Positions 45,337-57,437 of a DNA stretch of 64,000 bases are shown here, in pieces. The stretch comes from Chrysomallon squamiferum. Its lineage: Eukaryota; Mollusca; Gastropoda; Neomphalida; Peltospiridae. Both the position numbers and the translations under genes were made by a program. Within the stretch, counting starts at the first letter, position 1, and every line of letters starts with the position of its first letter. The notes under the pieces were generated by a model, which saw only the letters and a list, made by a program, of their open reading frames with translations, was not told the origin of the DNA and searched no databases. Location: NCBI GenBank assembly GCA_012295275.1, contig CM022672.1, positions 3,987,443-4,051,442 of the forward strand. The letters are read 5' to 3'.

Positions 45337-48300
45337 AAGAAATACATATTTGATCAATTGACAAAAATGTGTGCACAAATCTGATTATTATCTGATCTCT
45401 GTAAGTATCAGAGTGTCTAGATTTATTTTTTGTCTGATGATATTTTACTGTACGCTGCTTTCTCTAGGCTAGAATGTTTTAACACAAACAACCACAAAAC
45501 TGAAACTGTCTACAGAGCTATTGGTTTCGTCCACTTACTAGAGCAGACTCAAATGGTAGTAGAAACTGTGATAGGTATGCGAAATCGAGGATTGGATTTT
45601 AATCAAGAGATCAGTTTTTGTGTTCTTGAGTGCATTTTGTACTGGCATTCCCTGTCTTGTTTGAGTATTTTGTATTTTACAGTTTTTTCTCAGTTCAAAG
45701 GTTTCATGCATTATACCAGTACATACACAAGACAGTTAATAGGAGTATTAAAATGGTTCATACACTTTTATGCTTATAAACACCAGAAGCATATAAACAT
45801 ATATGATACAGAAGACAGCTGATATGTACCTTGGATTTTCTATTGCTGATGAATTCATGGTAGATGCTTACATTTTTTTTTTTTTTTTTTTTTTTTTTTT
45901 GTATTTTTAGAAACATAATTACTGCAAAACATGATAAAAATAAAATTGGCTCATGTTTTTGTAGTATTTATTCATTTTTATTTTCAATATTTTTAATAAT
46001 GAAATACAACCATCCTGAAGCTAAAATGAATTAACTTTCTAATTAAAGATATTCTGTAACAATTCACTGTTACTGGTACATATATATATATATATATTGT
46101 TATTTTTTTATTTTTTTTAAAACTCTAGGATGAATTTATTGTTTCACCAATTTGTGATTGTGTTTTTTTTTTTTTTAAGAAAACAAATTGCTAATATTGT
46201 ATTAAATGTCAGACACTTTGCTTTTAGGCAAAATTAATTTTATCTTATCAGTTTTGTTTTATTTACTGACTTAAATAATGAATGTATTCAATATTTTTAT
46301 AAGAAAATGCTAGTAAAATGTTTTCTCTAGAACATTAAAAAATATTTGTGTTGACACAGCTATGGAAAAGAAAGAAGACCTAAATAATACTGGAATGGAC
46401 TAGAGAATTTTGTGAATATTTGTTTTTAAAACCACAAAAATAGTGAACATTCATAATTTTATGTCTGACCTGGAGAAGTCTTATTTTCCAGTTTTACCAT
46501 GACATGCACAAATAAATGAGGGAAAGGTCTTATTTCAAAATGATTCTATCTAAATTTCATTTACAGCTCAAAAATTGTTTGCACAGGCTATGAACAAGAT
46601 TAATGAGAAAACATTATTTTTTATCAGCAATTGCTTTAGATTCGTTGGATAAGTTGAATAAAATTTTAATCCAATTTTTGAAGATTCCAGTTTAAAACTG
46701 ATGATACGATGCAAACACCTTTTCATTCATTAAGATATTTCTTTTCATTTTTCATTAATAAATCAAGTCTTAGAAATGTTTCCATAAATTGTATTTGTTG
46801 TGGTTATTAATATTTGTTAAATACTGAAAAGTTTGACAAGCAAGATGAAATCTGCATGTTGACATGGAAGATGTATATTAAAAAAAAAGAAAAAAAAAAA
46901 TCTGTTTTTATTTTCATTGTTTTTAATTTTTAAAATGTTTTATCTTATCAGATGGTTTATGTGTAACTAGAATAAGGAATAAGAATAATACAGTTAAAGC
47001 ATTTGTGGTGGAGAGAACGAGGTATTTTATATAGGCAACCATTTCTTTTATTTTAGTGCGTTCGGTATGTGTAATATTGATGTGTTCTGATAAATACTCT
47101 CGCAGACACTTTTTAAATCGTTATAATCGAGTAGTGAGAGTGAAACATGCTAATCAGAGTGAGGTGTTGTAAAGCACGTCTGCAACAGGCACGCTCTCTG
47201 ACAAAGCCAGGATGTGTCTCTCGCAGAATAGTCCAAGTCAAAATTACTATAAATATGGGTCTATCAAGTTGGGTTTTGGAGGGATCTTTTTAGAGTGTGT
47301 ATATTAATATAAAATGTTCTATGTATGACGTCAGAAATGGCAAGAAAAGGAAAAATTGCAATCTCCGTATATAAATTTGATTAACAGATTTAATACTATG
47401 AAACCTATTTAAATGGTTTCATTTCATTATTTGACTTAAATGTGTTAACCCGCTGAAACTGACTGACTTCAGGACAAGTGAGACGAGGGTGAGTATGAGA
47501 GAAGAAGGAAAAAGCCCGTGACCCTCAAAAAACATCTGAAATAGCAGCCAGTTAACACGTGATGTGGTTAGAAGTAGACTGGATCTTAAAACCAGCATCT
47601 GTCGTTATCATCAGATCGGTCCACTGTTTAGTAATACTCTGCTTACCTGAGAATTAATGGTTTAATGAGATGAAAATTCGTGGTGTCCTGTTGAGATGCC
47701 TTCCACATACATCTGCTGATCTGAAATGTACAGTGATGATGCAAAGAAATGCGTTAAGCTTTAGCTCGACCAAATTTTGCAGATTGAGAAATAAATATAT
47801 AGATTTCATTCTCTCAAAATTAAACTGTGGTGAATAAATCGAACGAATTAATCCTGATTTCATTGATTTGATAGGTCTAGCTGCAAATATAATGAAAAAC
47901 AAAACAAACACAGACGAAAGTATAATGACAGTTTCTTTTTTTTTAAATAATTATATTCATTTAAAAAAATATTTTTTAAATGCTTGAATTAAAACGAACA
48001 ATTTTGAAAAGAAGCAAACCTCAGAATTTCATTTAGTAACATTCTCTAAAAATATATACTTTTAAGAATATACATAATTAACAATTAATAACACGCAAAA
48101 TTTTTCAAAGAAATAACAAAAACTTAAAACATATTTAAAATAATAAAAAAGGAACAACAACAAATAAACAAAAATAACCCCCACACCAATTAAAAACACA
48201 TCCATGTAATCGATTTCGATAGACATTCCTGATTAATTTATTAAAGTATTTGCCGTAACGTGCGTAACAAACTAGTACTGTCAGTTGTGTTTACCATTTA

Positions 48301-48562
48301 AAATGCAGATAATAAAAAATATAACGGGGCTGCTATACACAAAATATACAGCTGTTCGGTATATAAAATACATCATGAAAAAAAAAAATGATGGCCTTTC
48401 GTTTCTTTTTCTACTCGCACACTCAGAATCATAGACTTGCTTTGATGCAGACGGTCAGAAAATCCATTTCGTTATCCTCTGCTAGCGCTGTAAAATATAA
48501 CTACTACAGTTTTAACAGTTAAGCCTTAGACAGTCACCAGATCTACATCAATACTTCTTTCT
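45337..48562. other. Intergenic region between DHX15 and the 507-residue gene
   Basis: AT-rich sequence containing a T tract at about 45872-45900, a TA repeat at about 46079-46097 and a minus-strand TTTATT (48237-48242) that may end the 507-residue gene. A perfect CRE palindrome TGACGTCA lies at 47326-47333 inside a less AT-rich patch (about 47080-47640). A 130-codon plus-strand open frame at about 45430-45822 has no recognisable homology and starts without ATG; I do not call it a gene. Confidence 0.5.
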
Positions 48563-50086
48563 TTACTCTTGTTCCTCTTCTGCTATGGGTATTTCGACTG
48601 GGTCAGCCCGGGGTGAATTGTCTGGTACTCGAACATTAACATCTCCTTTGGTATTTTCCTCGCTAATATCGGGAAGAGTAACAGAAATAAAATCTGGATC
48701 TTTGTGTTTTTCTCCTCCGTTACTACTGTGATCATTTCTGTTTTCATTTTGGGATTCGTGTTCATTGATTTCTTTTTCTGTTCGTTCAGCTGACACATTT
48801 TGTCTCTTTTCTGCATCCTCAGACCTGTGGTTAGTTGACATTTCCTCGTCTGCAGAAATCTGCCCTTTACATACCAATCTTGTGTTTTCCACGGCACTGA
48901 ATGATCGAGGAATTCGAGAAGCCAGACTCATTTCCATTTCCAGTCTGCACAGACCGCATTTGCACATGTTCAACTCGCCAGCGGGAATATTTCTAACTCT
49001 TCTGCGATCATATGCGGATTGTGTACGAACCTGGCGGTCGTGAAGCATTTTCTGGTCACTGACCTTGAGGTACAAGCGCCACTCTTCAAAAGAGTCATCA
49101 CTGTTTCCATTGTTCTGATTGGCGTTCTCCGGACACGAGAAGAGACTCCTCAAATGGCCTGACCTGGAGCGGCTGGCCGCCTGGGAACCGTGTTGTTTGT
49201 GATCCGCCTGGGAACCGTGTTGTTTGTGATCCGCCGGCAAGACGTGGCCGACGGCTCGCGACGCAGACGTCTCGCTGTTCGGGTTTCTGACGTCTCCGTT
49301 TTCATAGTAATTTAGTATGTGAGACACTTTCTTGTCGTAATCAATCCTTTCTCTTTTTAAAGCCTTAACGTCCGAGCATTTCGGATTTGATAAATATTCT
49401 CTTCGCAGACGTTCAATGTCTCTGTTTGGTGCATGGTACAGCGCACTTGCACTACCACCGGAATCCAAAGTTTTGCGTTTACCAATATAGAATATTTTGT
49501 TATTGTCCATGTACAGAGTTGTGTAAGTGCCGCCACTTTCACCGACATTTTTACGTTTCTTTCTTCCCTTGCTGATAAATTTGGCGTTGCAATTGTTTTC
49601 GACTGCGAAAAACTTTCCAGACGACTGGCTTCCGTCTGTTGCGCTGTTGTGATCCAGAGCTATGTTGATCAAGCTGGTGACTGAGAACTGCGGGGAACTC
49701 TTCACTTTCACGTTGGGCACGTAGGAGATGAGAGATGGACCACCGACGAAATGCTGTTTCGTCGAATTCATCTTCTGCAGCTGTTTCAGATTATCAATGT
49801 ACACCGATTTCCTCATCGGAAAAGCCTGTTTTTGGGACATGTCTGCACCTTTCAGGTTCTGATCGGAATGTTTTACACTTTGCGAAAAGAATAACTTCTT
49901 TTTGACGAATTCGTTCTCTGGGACCCACGAGTTGCTGTTGATGTTTGTAGATCTGCGCAGGACTGTTGACCGACTGTCTAACGGCACGTTTTTCCAGTCG
50001 AGTCCATCATCGCATGGTTCTCTGTTTGTTAGCTGATATCGCGGAGGCATCTGTCGCCACAGAGTCCAGCAACCGTTTGTTGTCAT
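48563..50086 (-). CDS. Orphan 507-residue protein, main coding exon
   Basis: The frame runs from ATG 50086-50084 to a TAA-class stop at 48563, with GC content far above its flanks. A splice acceptor (attttcag|GCATG) sits two bases upstream of the ATG, so this is probably the only coding exon, preceded by noncoding exon(s). The protein is hydrophilic. Basic patches occur at about residues 173-180 (GRKKRK) and 243-248, and there is an Arg-rich stretch at 351-366. A CKCGLC cysteine motif lies at 375-380, and the C-terminal third is acidic, Glu/Asn-rich and probably disordered. A nine-residue unit (ADHKQHGSQ) occurs twice in tandem at about 285-302. No known domain, signal peptide or membrane span is recognised. 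CxCxxC could bind a metal, but one isolated motif is weak evidence. Function unknown. Confidence 0.7.
   Translation of the reverse strand: MTTNGCWTLWRQMPPRYQLTNREPCDDGLDWKNVPLDSRSTVLRRSTNINSNSWVPENEFVKKKLFFSQSVKHSDQNLKGADMSQKQAFPMRKSVYIDNLKQLQKMNSTKQHFVGGPSLISYVPNVKVKSSPQFSVTSLINIALDHNSATDGSQSSGKFFAVENNCNAKFISKGRKKRKNVGESGGTYTTLYMDNNKIFYIGKRKTLDSGGSASALYHAPNRDIERLRREYLSNPKCSDVKALKRERIDYDKKVSHILNYYENGDVRNPNSETSASRAVGHVLPADHKQHGSQADHKQHGSQAASRSRSGHLRSLFSCPENANQNNGNSDDSFEEWRLYLKVSDQKMLHDRQVRTQSAYDRRRVRNIPAGELNMCKCGLCRLEMEMSLASRIPRSFSAVENTRLVCKGQISADEEMSTNHRSEDAEKRQNVSAERTEKEINEHESQNENRNDHSSNGGEKHKDPDFISVTLPDISEENTKGDVNVRVPDNSPRADPVEIPIAEEEQE
49181..49234 (-). repeat. Perfect 27-base tandem duplication within the coding exon
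   Basis: Two identical 27-base units (49181-49207 and 49208-49234) encode the doubled nine-residue ADHKQHGSQ segment of the 507-residue protein. The length is a multiple of three, so the frame is kept. Perfect identity suggests a recent event or an ongoing length polymorphism. Confidence 0.9.
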
Positions 50087-50166
50087 GCCTGAAAATAGAT
50101 AAATTTAGTGAATTAATGTGAATTTTAAATAATTCGTAAAACATTTATATATTACCTTTAAAAGTC

Positions 50167-50170
<4 letters not shown>

Positions 50171-50198
<28 letters not shown>
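50171..50198. repeat. GT dinucleotide microsatellite
   Basis: An uninterrupted GT run followed by TTA repeats, upstream of the 507-residue coding exon and inside its presumed 5' intron. Confidence 0.9.
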
Positions 50199-50201
<3 letters not shown>

Positions 50202-52320
50202 ATTATTATTTAAAATTTCCTGTCATAATTTCATGGACTGCGCTTTAAGATTAGCTGCAAAAGGTCTCTCATATTTATATCAAGAAAAAAACCAGAAAAA
50301 CAAAAGCAAAAATCAAAACCCCACCAAAACAACAACAACAAAAACAACCACCACAAAACACGCACACACACATACACACACACCAGAGAAGAAACTCGCT
50401 ACTCCTATCTGTTATATGCACTCACTTACTAGACAGGGCATCCGTGGATTATTTCCCATTCCACCTATGCCTAATTACTGGTGTGTCAAAAAGTCTGGAT
50501 ATTTGGAAAGACCAAAATAACTGATATCACACTACGGTATAAATAAAGAAATAAGCTGCATAGCTTGAATCTTTAACATGATACTGCAGTGAGGAAATTT
50601 GTCTTCATATAGACCTTACAAGTAAAATCTGTGACTGACATTATTTTCCATTAAAGCTGACTATGAATCCAATAGGATACAATAAAGTAAACTCAGGTGA
50701 ACGTAAATAAATGTAATAATATACCTGTATAACAACAACACAATATATCAATACAATACAGCATGAATTTGGAATATGAAATAATGTTATATAGCGCACA
50801 TCTTATTTTAGCTGTTTTAGATTAATACCGTATTATTATTATTGATACAAAACTGTACGATAAAATCAGTAATACTAATTTTAAAAGGTTACTACACTTA
50901 CAAGTGAAATCTTATGAAGTCTAAAGACAGAAACGTTTTAAATAATTCGCAACACACCTGATAATTTCAGATAACCTGTCTGTACGTGCGAACATCCAGG
51001 AACATCTGACTTGTGTAAGTCTTTGGTGTCCGTGTATCTGTATGATATCTATAACAACTGCATATTGCTGTCACAAACAATTAAACGGGTTAATGTATTA
51101 CTTAATTATCCAGCTATTCTACTTTATTACTTTCTAAGCGGCCGTCCCTTTTGCAATTTGATCGCTTTTATGAGCGTTTGAAAGAATTCTTTCTCGCTAT
51201 TGACTGTGACACGGTATCTAATGGTCTGTAATGAAACAGTTAAAATGTTCTTTTGATTTCGTTGTATAGACTTACACTTTATCTACTGCAGCGTAAGTAT
51301 AATCAGAACTGCAGAGGGAAGAAAAACCTGTATATTATATATGTGTGAAAGTGTTATTTAGATCGGTGTTAGGAATGATCTGTTTATTTTGTTTGTGTAT
51401 GTATGTATCGCTGATATATGTATATATATATATATATATCTTTGAAAAATATTACTGTTCAAAGTCCTTTCATTCGTTCGGTCTTATTTATTTATTAGAA
51501 GCAGTAGCAGTTGTTGTTATTAGTGTTTATCAAGTGACCAGTTTAAATTTTGCAAGGGCAATCTCTGTTAGATTTCTCAAAATCAAAATGTAAAGAATAA
51601 AAAATGAAAGAAATTTTTAAAAGAAACGACAAGAAAGAAACTAAATTGAATACCGTATTATTATCGACATCAAAAAAAAAAAAAAAAAAAACAACAACAA
51701 CAAAAAAACAAAAAAAAACCCCCAAAACAAACAAACAGAACAAACTATTAATGCTGGGTTGAACATATATTATCTTGCCACTGACAGAAAATTAACTCGA
51801 CTTGAAAAAGGTTTAAAGGAACCTGCTTTGTAAACGTGAAAACATTAAATTTCAGTTCAGTTTTATGGAATCTTTCAAGTCTGACAAACAACTGAGGTGA
51901 ACTGGACTTCACGGTATCAAAGACTACGTCACAGATGAAAGAAAAATGTAAAGAAAAAAGACACGAAAATAAAACTGTTCTGTCATGCCAAAAAAAAAAA
52001 AAAAAGTTCTCTCTTTGTTCCTTATATAAAATGTTCATGTTCAGTGCATGCTAACTACATTTTGTTTTCTTTCATTATTTTTATTATTCTTGTTGCTGTT
52101 GTTTTGGGGTTTTTTTTCGTCGTCGTAATTTACTGGATTGAACAATATATATATAAATATTCATATATATATATATACACACATACATATACACACAAAT
52201 ATGTATTATAATTCGCTGTAAATTTATAGTTACTTTTTTTTTATTGCTGTAATTCTATAATACAGTCTGAATATATTTTAACGATCGTATATTTTTCCCC
52301 CTTCATTCTGCGTTTCGAAC
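50199..52320. other. Presumed 5' intron of the 507-residue gene, nothing else seen
   Basis: AT-rich sequence with A tracts (about 51671-51690 and 51990-52006), an AC-rich stretch (50330-50395) and AT repeats (about 51420-51440 and 52145-52180). No coding exon, RNA gene or transposon was recognised. Confidence 0.5.
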
Positions 52321-52321
52321 A

Positions 52322-52324
<3 letters not shown>

Positions 52325-52359
<35 letters not shown>
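52325..52359. repeat. T homopolymer, about 35 bases
   Basis: A long T run in a T-rich neighbourhood. A TTTA array follows at about 52594-52660. The open frames seen across this segment are artefacts of the composition. Confidence 0.9.
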
Positions 52360-52621
52360 CTTTTATGTTTATGGTATAATAATGTACAATTATTGATACT
52401 GGATATAATTTTAAAGTATTTTCCTTTTAACGTATTTCCTTTTCCTTTTATTGTATTTTCTTCCTGTTTTTTTACTCTTATTGTTATTGTTGTTTTATGT
52501 TTGTTTGTTTCTGTTTTGTTTTTTGTTTGTTTGTTTGTTTTACATAATGTGCAAATTAATTTATTCATTATTGTAAAAAAATTCTTTTCGACAATATTTC
52601 ATTTATTTATTTATTTTATTT

Positions 52622-52660
<39 letters not shown>

Positions 52661-52734
52661 GTTATAATTTGTGTTGTTGTTCGTTATTTTCGTTTTTTTC
52701 TTTAACGTGTTCCTTTGTATTTGAAAAGTGTAAT

Positions 52735-53360
52735 ATACTTCAGTTAAATGTATCTTTAACTACTAAATGTACGATACATAAATATATTTTTAACTGGCGT
52801 GTTTTTTTACGCTGTCAAGTATTCTACGATACGTTTTAAATGTATATATAATTAACGTATTCTTTTTAAACTGTAAAATGTAACACTTCTGTGATACGTA
52901 TTAAACAATTCTAAAATGTAACATTGTTCTGATGGGTATTAAAAGTATATTTAATTAACATATTTTTATTTTAAGTATAACGTATAACAGTGTTCTGATA
53001 TTAAAATTATAATCAGTTGACGTATTTTTCCCGAATTATTCTTTAACACTTGTTAAACGTATCTTTAACTGATCTATTATGTTTTTAATCATGAAATGTA
53101 ACCTTCATTGTAATACATATTATATTATATTTTTAATGTATTCTCTTTTTATCTTTGTTTTGTGACACGTACTAAATGTATCTTTAATTAAAGCATTTTC
53201 TTTTTTTATCTTATTTTTTAATCATAGCTTTGATATACGTATTAAATATAGTTTCCTTTTATCGTACTCTGTAACGTTCGTTCTTTGATACGTATTGAAT
53301 GTACTTCTTTTATCATATTATGAACCTTCATTATGTTATACGTTCTGAATGTAAGTTCTA
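52735..53360. repeat. Highly diverged tandem array, unit about 50-70 bases
   Basis: A recurring core close to GATACGTATTAAATGTAT is usually followed by TTTAATTAACGTATT-like sequence and preceded by AATGTAAC. It appears near 52825, 52891, 52931, 52996, 53050, 53110, 53162, 53231, 53286 and 53336. Spacing varies from about 40 to 70 bases and individual units are strongly mutated, which hides the array. No coding or RNA feature accompanies it. A dot plot would show how many units and what higher-order pattern exist. Confidence 0.6.
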
Positions 53361-53629
53361 ACTCTCTCTCATTGTTACAGCAACATTGATTTTTTGTAGA
53401 TATTTGTATAGAGATTTTACTTTTTTTTTATCTTTAGATATAATAAGCTTTATTCGTGAACTATTTCCACAAATGTATTTTACCAAAACATATTTGATTT
53501 TATTGTTATTTTTTTTAAAACTTTCTCTTTTCTTTCTACCTATGAATTATTAACTGAATTTATTTCAGCTTTACATTGAAACAACACAGACATAACAGTA
53601 TTTTCTCTCTCTGTATGTATATATATATG

Positions 53630-53667
<38 letters not shown>

Positions 53668-54056
53668 CTACTAATCTAGATAACGTTGTTTGTTTGATGC
53701 AAAGAAAGAGTTTATTATCGTCGACGCCAATAAGCAGCCCAATATTGGAAATGTTCGGATTACGCACAAAGGACAGCGGTTGTCTTGCAGTTAATTAAAA
53801 ATCGAATATCGAAACCGGCTATTGTATCGGCTTTTTATTGAATAAATGCAGAAGTAAAAAGATAGAGGTTACCTAAATCCACTGCATTATTTGCCCTTTG
53901 TTTATCGTTCTTTTCACAACCAGTCGCAGAAAACGTTGCAGCTAAAAGAGATACGCTTCCATGTTATTACATATCTCGCTTATAGTTTCATTGATATTTA
54001 GTCAGATTTCTTTTTTCCAGGCAGTTTTGTTTTTACTACATATTGTGTGTGCACGA

Positions 54057-54060
<4 letters not shown>

Positions 54061-54110
<50 letters not shown>
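54061..54110. repeat. GT dinucleotide microsatellite, 25 units
   Basis: A perfect 50-base GT run preceded by an imperfect GTGT stretch. A degenerate CATA/ACAT-rich region follows at about 54230-54515. Confidence 0.95.
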
Positions 54111-54113
<3 letters not shown>

Positions 54114-54229
54114 ATTCAGCTCTTTAAAAATAAATAATTATTAATTTCCAAACGAATCAATGATTCGGTATCAAAAATAAATGTATTTGGACCATTCAGA
54201 TGATTTAAACAGCCACTAATGTTATACAC

Positions 54230-54515
54230 ATATGTACAGAAACGTAAATAAGCAAAGCAATACTCATTGGTATATACATACATGTATGAACAAGACACAA
54301 AAGTATATACATACATATGTACATATAAACTTATACATGCATACATACGTACAAACATACATATTTATATACATAAATAGATACAATCACATACACACAT
54401 AAACATGCTCGCCACATATATACACATATATTCATTCATATACATACACATGCATAAAAACATCGATACATACACATATTTACATACATACATATACATA
54501 CTTACGTACATACAT
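54230..54515. repeat. Degenerate tetranucleotide array (ACAT/CATA)
   Basis: Repeated ACATACATA and TATACATA words with interruptions across nearly 300 bases. It appears to be an expanded and then decayed microsatellite. The short open frame across it is a composition artefact. Confidence 0.8.
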
Positions 54516-54564
54516 ATTTACACATTTGAAGACAGAACTCCAGTAATTAAAACACATCACTCAC

Positions 54565-54661
54565 CTGAAATGTAATTTCATATTCTCCCATCTCACAACT
54601 TGATTTGTTCAGCCTCCGCGTACCCGTTGTGTTTTCAGTTTAGACAATTCTCTTCTGGCTG
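54565..54661 (-). other. Candidate noncoding exon upstream of the 507-residue gene
   Basis: On the minus strand a T-rich acceptor (gtttcgttcttacag) and a consensus donor (TTTCAG|gtgagt) bracket a 97-base segment of higher GC than its flanks. It contains one ATG which, if spliced to the coding exon at 50088, gives a ten-codon upstream frame ending at a TGA that overlaps the main ATG. Orientation and position fit a 5' untranslated exon, but the intron would be about 4.5 kb and nothing else ties the two together. Confidence 0.35.
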
Positions 54662-55467
54662 CTGTAAGAACGAAACTGGTTTTTTACAATATGCAGGTAG
54701 TCGTTATTTATTTCACTCTCACCTGTTATATAATATACCAGTTACTTTATTCCAAAGACAATATCCCTACATAATATAGCAATCGTAATAATTTATATCC
54801 ACAATGTTTACTTTTCTGTAGAGGAATAGTGTAACCAAGGTGTATGTACATTCAAAATGTTCCTGTTTCTTTGCCGGTGTATTTTGAAAAGGAATATCTT
54901 ACAGGTTTCCAAAGCACTATGGTTGATATATAAACTCGCAAGTGTATAAACTCGATAAAGTAGTTAATAGGCCAGAATTTAAAACACTTGAATAAAATAT
55001 ACAGCTAGAACGTACAGAAAGTGTCACTTCATTAATTTTTATGTAAACATTTGGTTAATCCTGGTAAACAAGTAAATGTTTACTCAGCTCTCGATTTCTT
55101 GTTAGAAACGCGCACCAACACAAACAAATTCCACAGTTTGTGTGTCACAACTGGAGCATGTCAGAATAGATGAGCGCCTCGCAAAACATTTCAAACATTT
55201 TTTTCTTTTTTACCTCTCTCATGTTTCTTTAATTTTTTTTGTCTCTGTCTTAGCGTTAAAACAAGTGTGAGCAGCCTAAGACACTTTTCTCACAAAACGT
55301 ATTAATCCTGACATTGTCATTTAAAATCCACGAACACCCGAAACATTTATTTATTTACTTTTTATGTCTTCCAACTAAGATCACATTTTGTTTTTGATAG
55401 TACTGTTACGGTAATATAATTTCTTATTTATGGTTTTCTCGCGTGAACTAGACTGGTCGGAGCTACG

Positions 55468-55477
55468 CTGATTGGTT
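55468..55477 (-). promoter_or_regulatory. CCAAT-box motif, minus orientation
   Basis: Plus-strand CTGATTGGTT reads AACCAATCAG in the minus direction, an excellent NF-Y type site. It sits in a local GC-richer patch (about 55430-55520), upstream of the candidate noncoding exon at 54565-54661. It could mark the promoter of the 507-residue gene; the link is inference. Confidence 0.35.
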
Positions 55478-56770
55478 GGGTTTTTATATTCGACTTCGCT
55501 TCAGATCTGAACTCGACACTTGTTTCGATCTTTAACAATATACATTATTTTTATTTATTTATTTTTTTCCAACCTAGAAACGTAGTTGTACATGCAGCTT
55601 AGCAACTCTCAAACGAGCAGTCAATCGAATAGATGTTTTACTGCGTGATATATGGATAAGAAATGAACAGTTGTATTTTCCTTTCTTTTAATCACTCTCT
55701 CGACTGGCATCGGTTATTTTGCAGTCACCAGCAAGGAAAGTAAAGGCGCTGTTCGACCAGAAGTAAACACGTACAGATATCGATATAGGTACTGATTAAA
55801 AGCCGAACAGTGGACAATGTTTAAACTGTTTATCTCGTTGACTAATATTAATGAATTAAATAAGTAAACGTACCCTGCAGTTGGCATGCAGTCATTTGAA
55901 GGACACGCGAAGTTTTGTATGAGTAACTGTTTTTACATAGTCAGTGTATTCCTCGCTTGAAGATTAAAAGAATTTTGTTAATATAGTGTGTGTCGTTACT
56001 AAGTCATTTTCATTAGTGTGTGTGTGTGTGTGTGTATGTGTGCACCTGTAAATGGAGATATGTTTGAATGTGTTTGCATCTGATGCATTTGTAAGTGTGT
56101 ATGTATGTTATATGCATCTCTGTGTGTATGCATGACTATATATATATATATATAAACATAAACATATGAACATATACATATACACACATACATATATATG
56201 TATATGTGCTTATGTATGTATAGTATATATCAAACATGACAGATATATTATTATCAGATGTAAAGCCTGAGTTTGTCAAGTATCTATTTATCACTTTTGT
56301 CAGACGATTTAAAACTCTCGACTTTCACTTTGATCAGCACGAGTTGTTTTATAAAAACATTTCGTGTACATGGAATAATAATTAAATGCATTCTGTATAT
56401 CTCTGAGGTTATCGATTTGTTTACTTCTCCAGAAGGTAAGTTTTAAAAAATAGCTACAAAAAAAGATATACTGATAGCCAGCCATAGAAAACGCAGGCTC
56501 ATTTGTGTTAAGTTTCGTGGTTTTTGTTGAGATGCGGTCTGAAATAGAGGGTAGAATGAATGCAGTTGTATGGAATTTCACGTCATACCATACTTTGTGC
56601 ATTCGCACGGGAGCAGAAACCTTGAAAATCTCTTAAACGCGGGGTGCTGTCAGTGCCACTTTACCTAAACCAGTCATCCGATTATAGAGCTGGGAAACTG
56701 TGTGTTATCAGATTTACCTGTTGAGATTGGCCTTAATGTAATGAAGTGACATTCTCAAAGGATTAAAATT

Positions 56771-57437
56771 GATACCCTCAACCAAGATCAGCAAAGGTAC
56801 CTGTCTCGTCTGCACAAGAGAGATTTCAAACTGCAGTAAGTCAGGTACCACCACCACACGATCACTTCAGCCAAACAGGCAACAAGACGCCTTTTCCGAG
56901 AGATATCTTGATAGATACAACGCCACTGTGGACAAGTCCTCTTCACAAATAAATGAAGTTTTAATCTCATCTACACCGTTGGGCAGATGCAGCTATGGCG
57001 GATATTGTGACGAATCGCTTGGTGTTAGTAGAGTGATGATATGGGTAAAAATCAACATTCAAAGCTGGACAGATATTCACGTCTTCCGAGATCGGTGCAA
57101 TATCCTACAAAACCACGTCATTCCTTATACGGCAGCCAGCCGTAACCTACAGACGTTACAACATGACTACATACTAGACATCACAAGGCTTATCTGAACC
57201 AACAACACATCAGCGTTCTTCCATGGCCGTCTCTGTCAACCGTCGGTTCTCATGTAGATACAATGGGACAGTTACTTCGGATGCAGACCCCTGCTTACAC
57301 TCTTCTGCAACTGGAGGTAAATCTGGTTCGCGTGATCATCAGAGAATCCAGATCTTTACCACGAGGATGATTTCCTCCGTGAGCCATCGCAATGCTGTCC
57401 CATGTTGCCTGCCCGTGGTGGCCACACCCGATACTGA
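56771..57437 (+). pseudogene. Degenerate Tc1-like transposase
   Basis: Read across shifting frames, the segment follows the order of a Tc1/mariner-type transposase. It begins with a QDQQRYLSRLHKRDF helix-turn-helix portion. A QVLFTNK stop SFNL stretch matches the usual VLFTDES catalytic region, with the Asp position now Asn and a stop after it. SRVMIW, then HVIPYTAASRN and LQHDY match the HVxPY...QHDNARPH block, followed by a remnant of the LPWP segment. The end is a perfect ARGGHTRY (57411-57434), typical of the C-terminus. At least four stops and several frameshifts show it is dead. Terminal inverted repeats were not found; the element probably extends to about 57540 on the right and an unknown distance left. 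Confidence 0.85.

Noticed and set aside
49387-49684. Plus-strand frames opposite the 507-residue exon
   Set aside because: They are shadows of the minus-strand coding exon. The minus strand has the acceptor, the ATG and the long frame.
52393-52839. 148-codon Phe/Leu/Val-rich open frame resembling a membrane protein
   Set aside because: It consists of TTT, TTA and GTT simple sequence read in frame and ends in the diverged tandem array. There is no start context and no splice structure.
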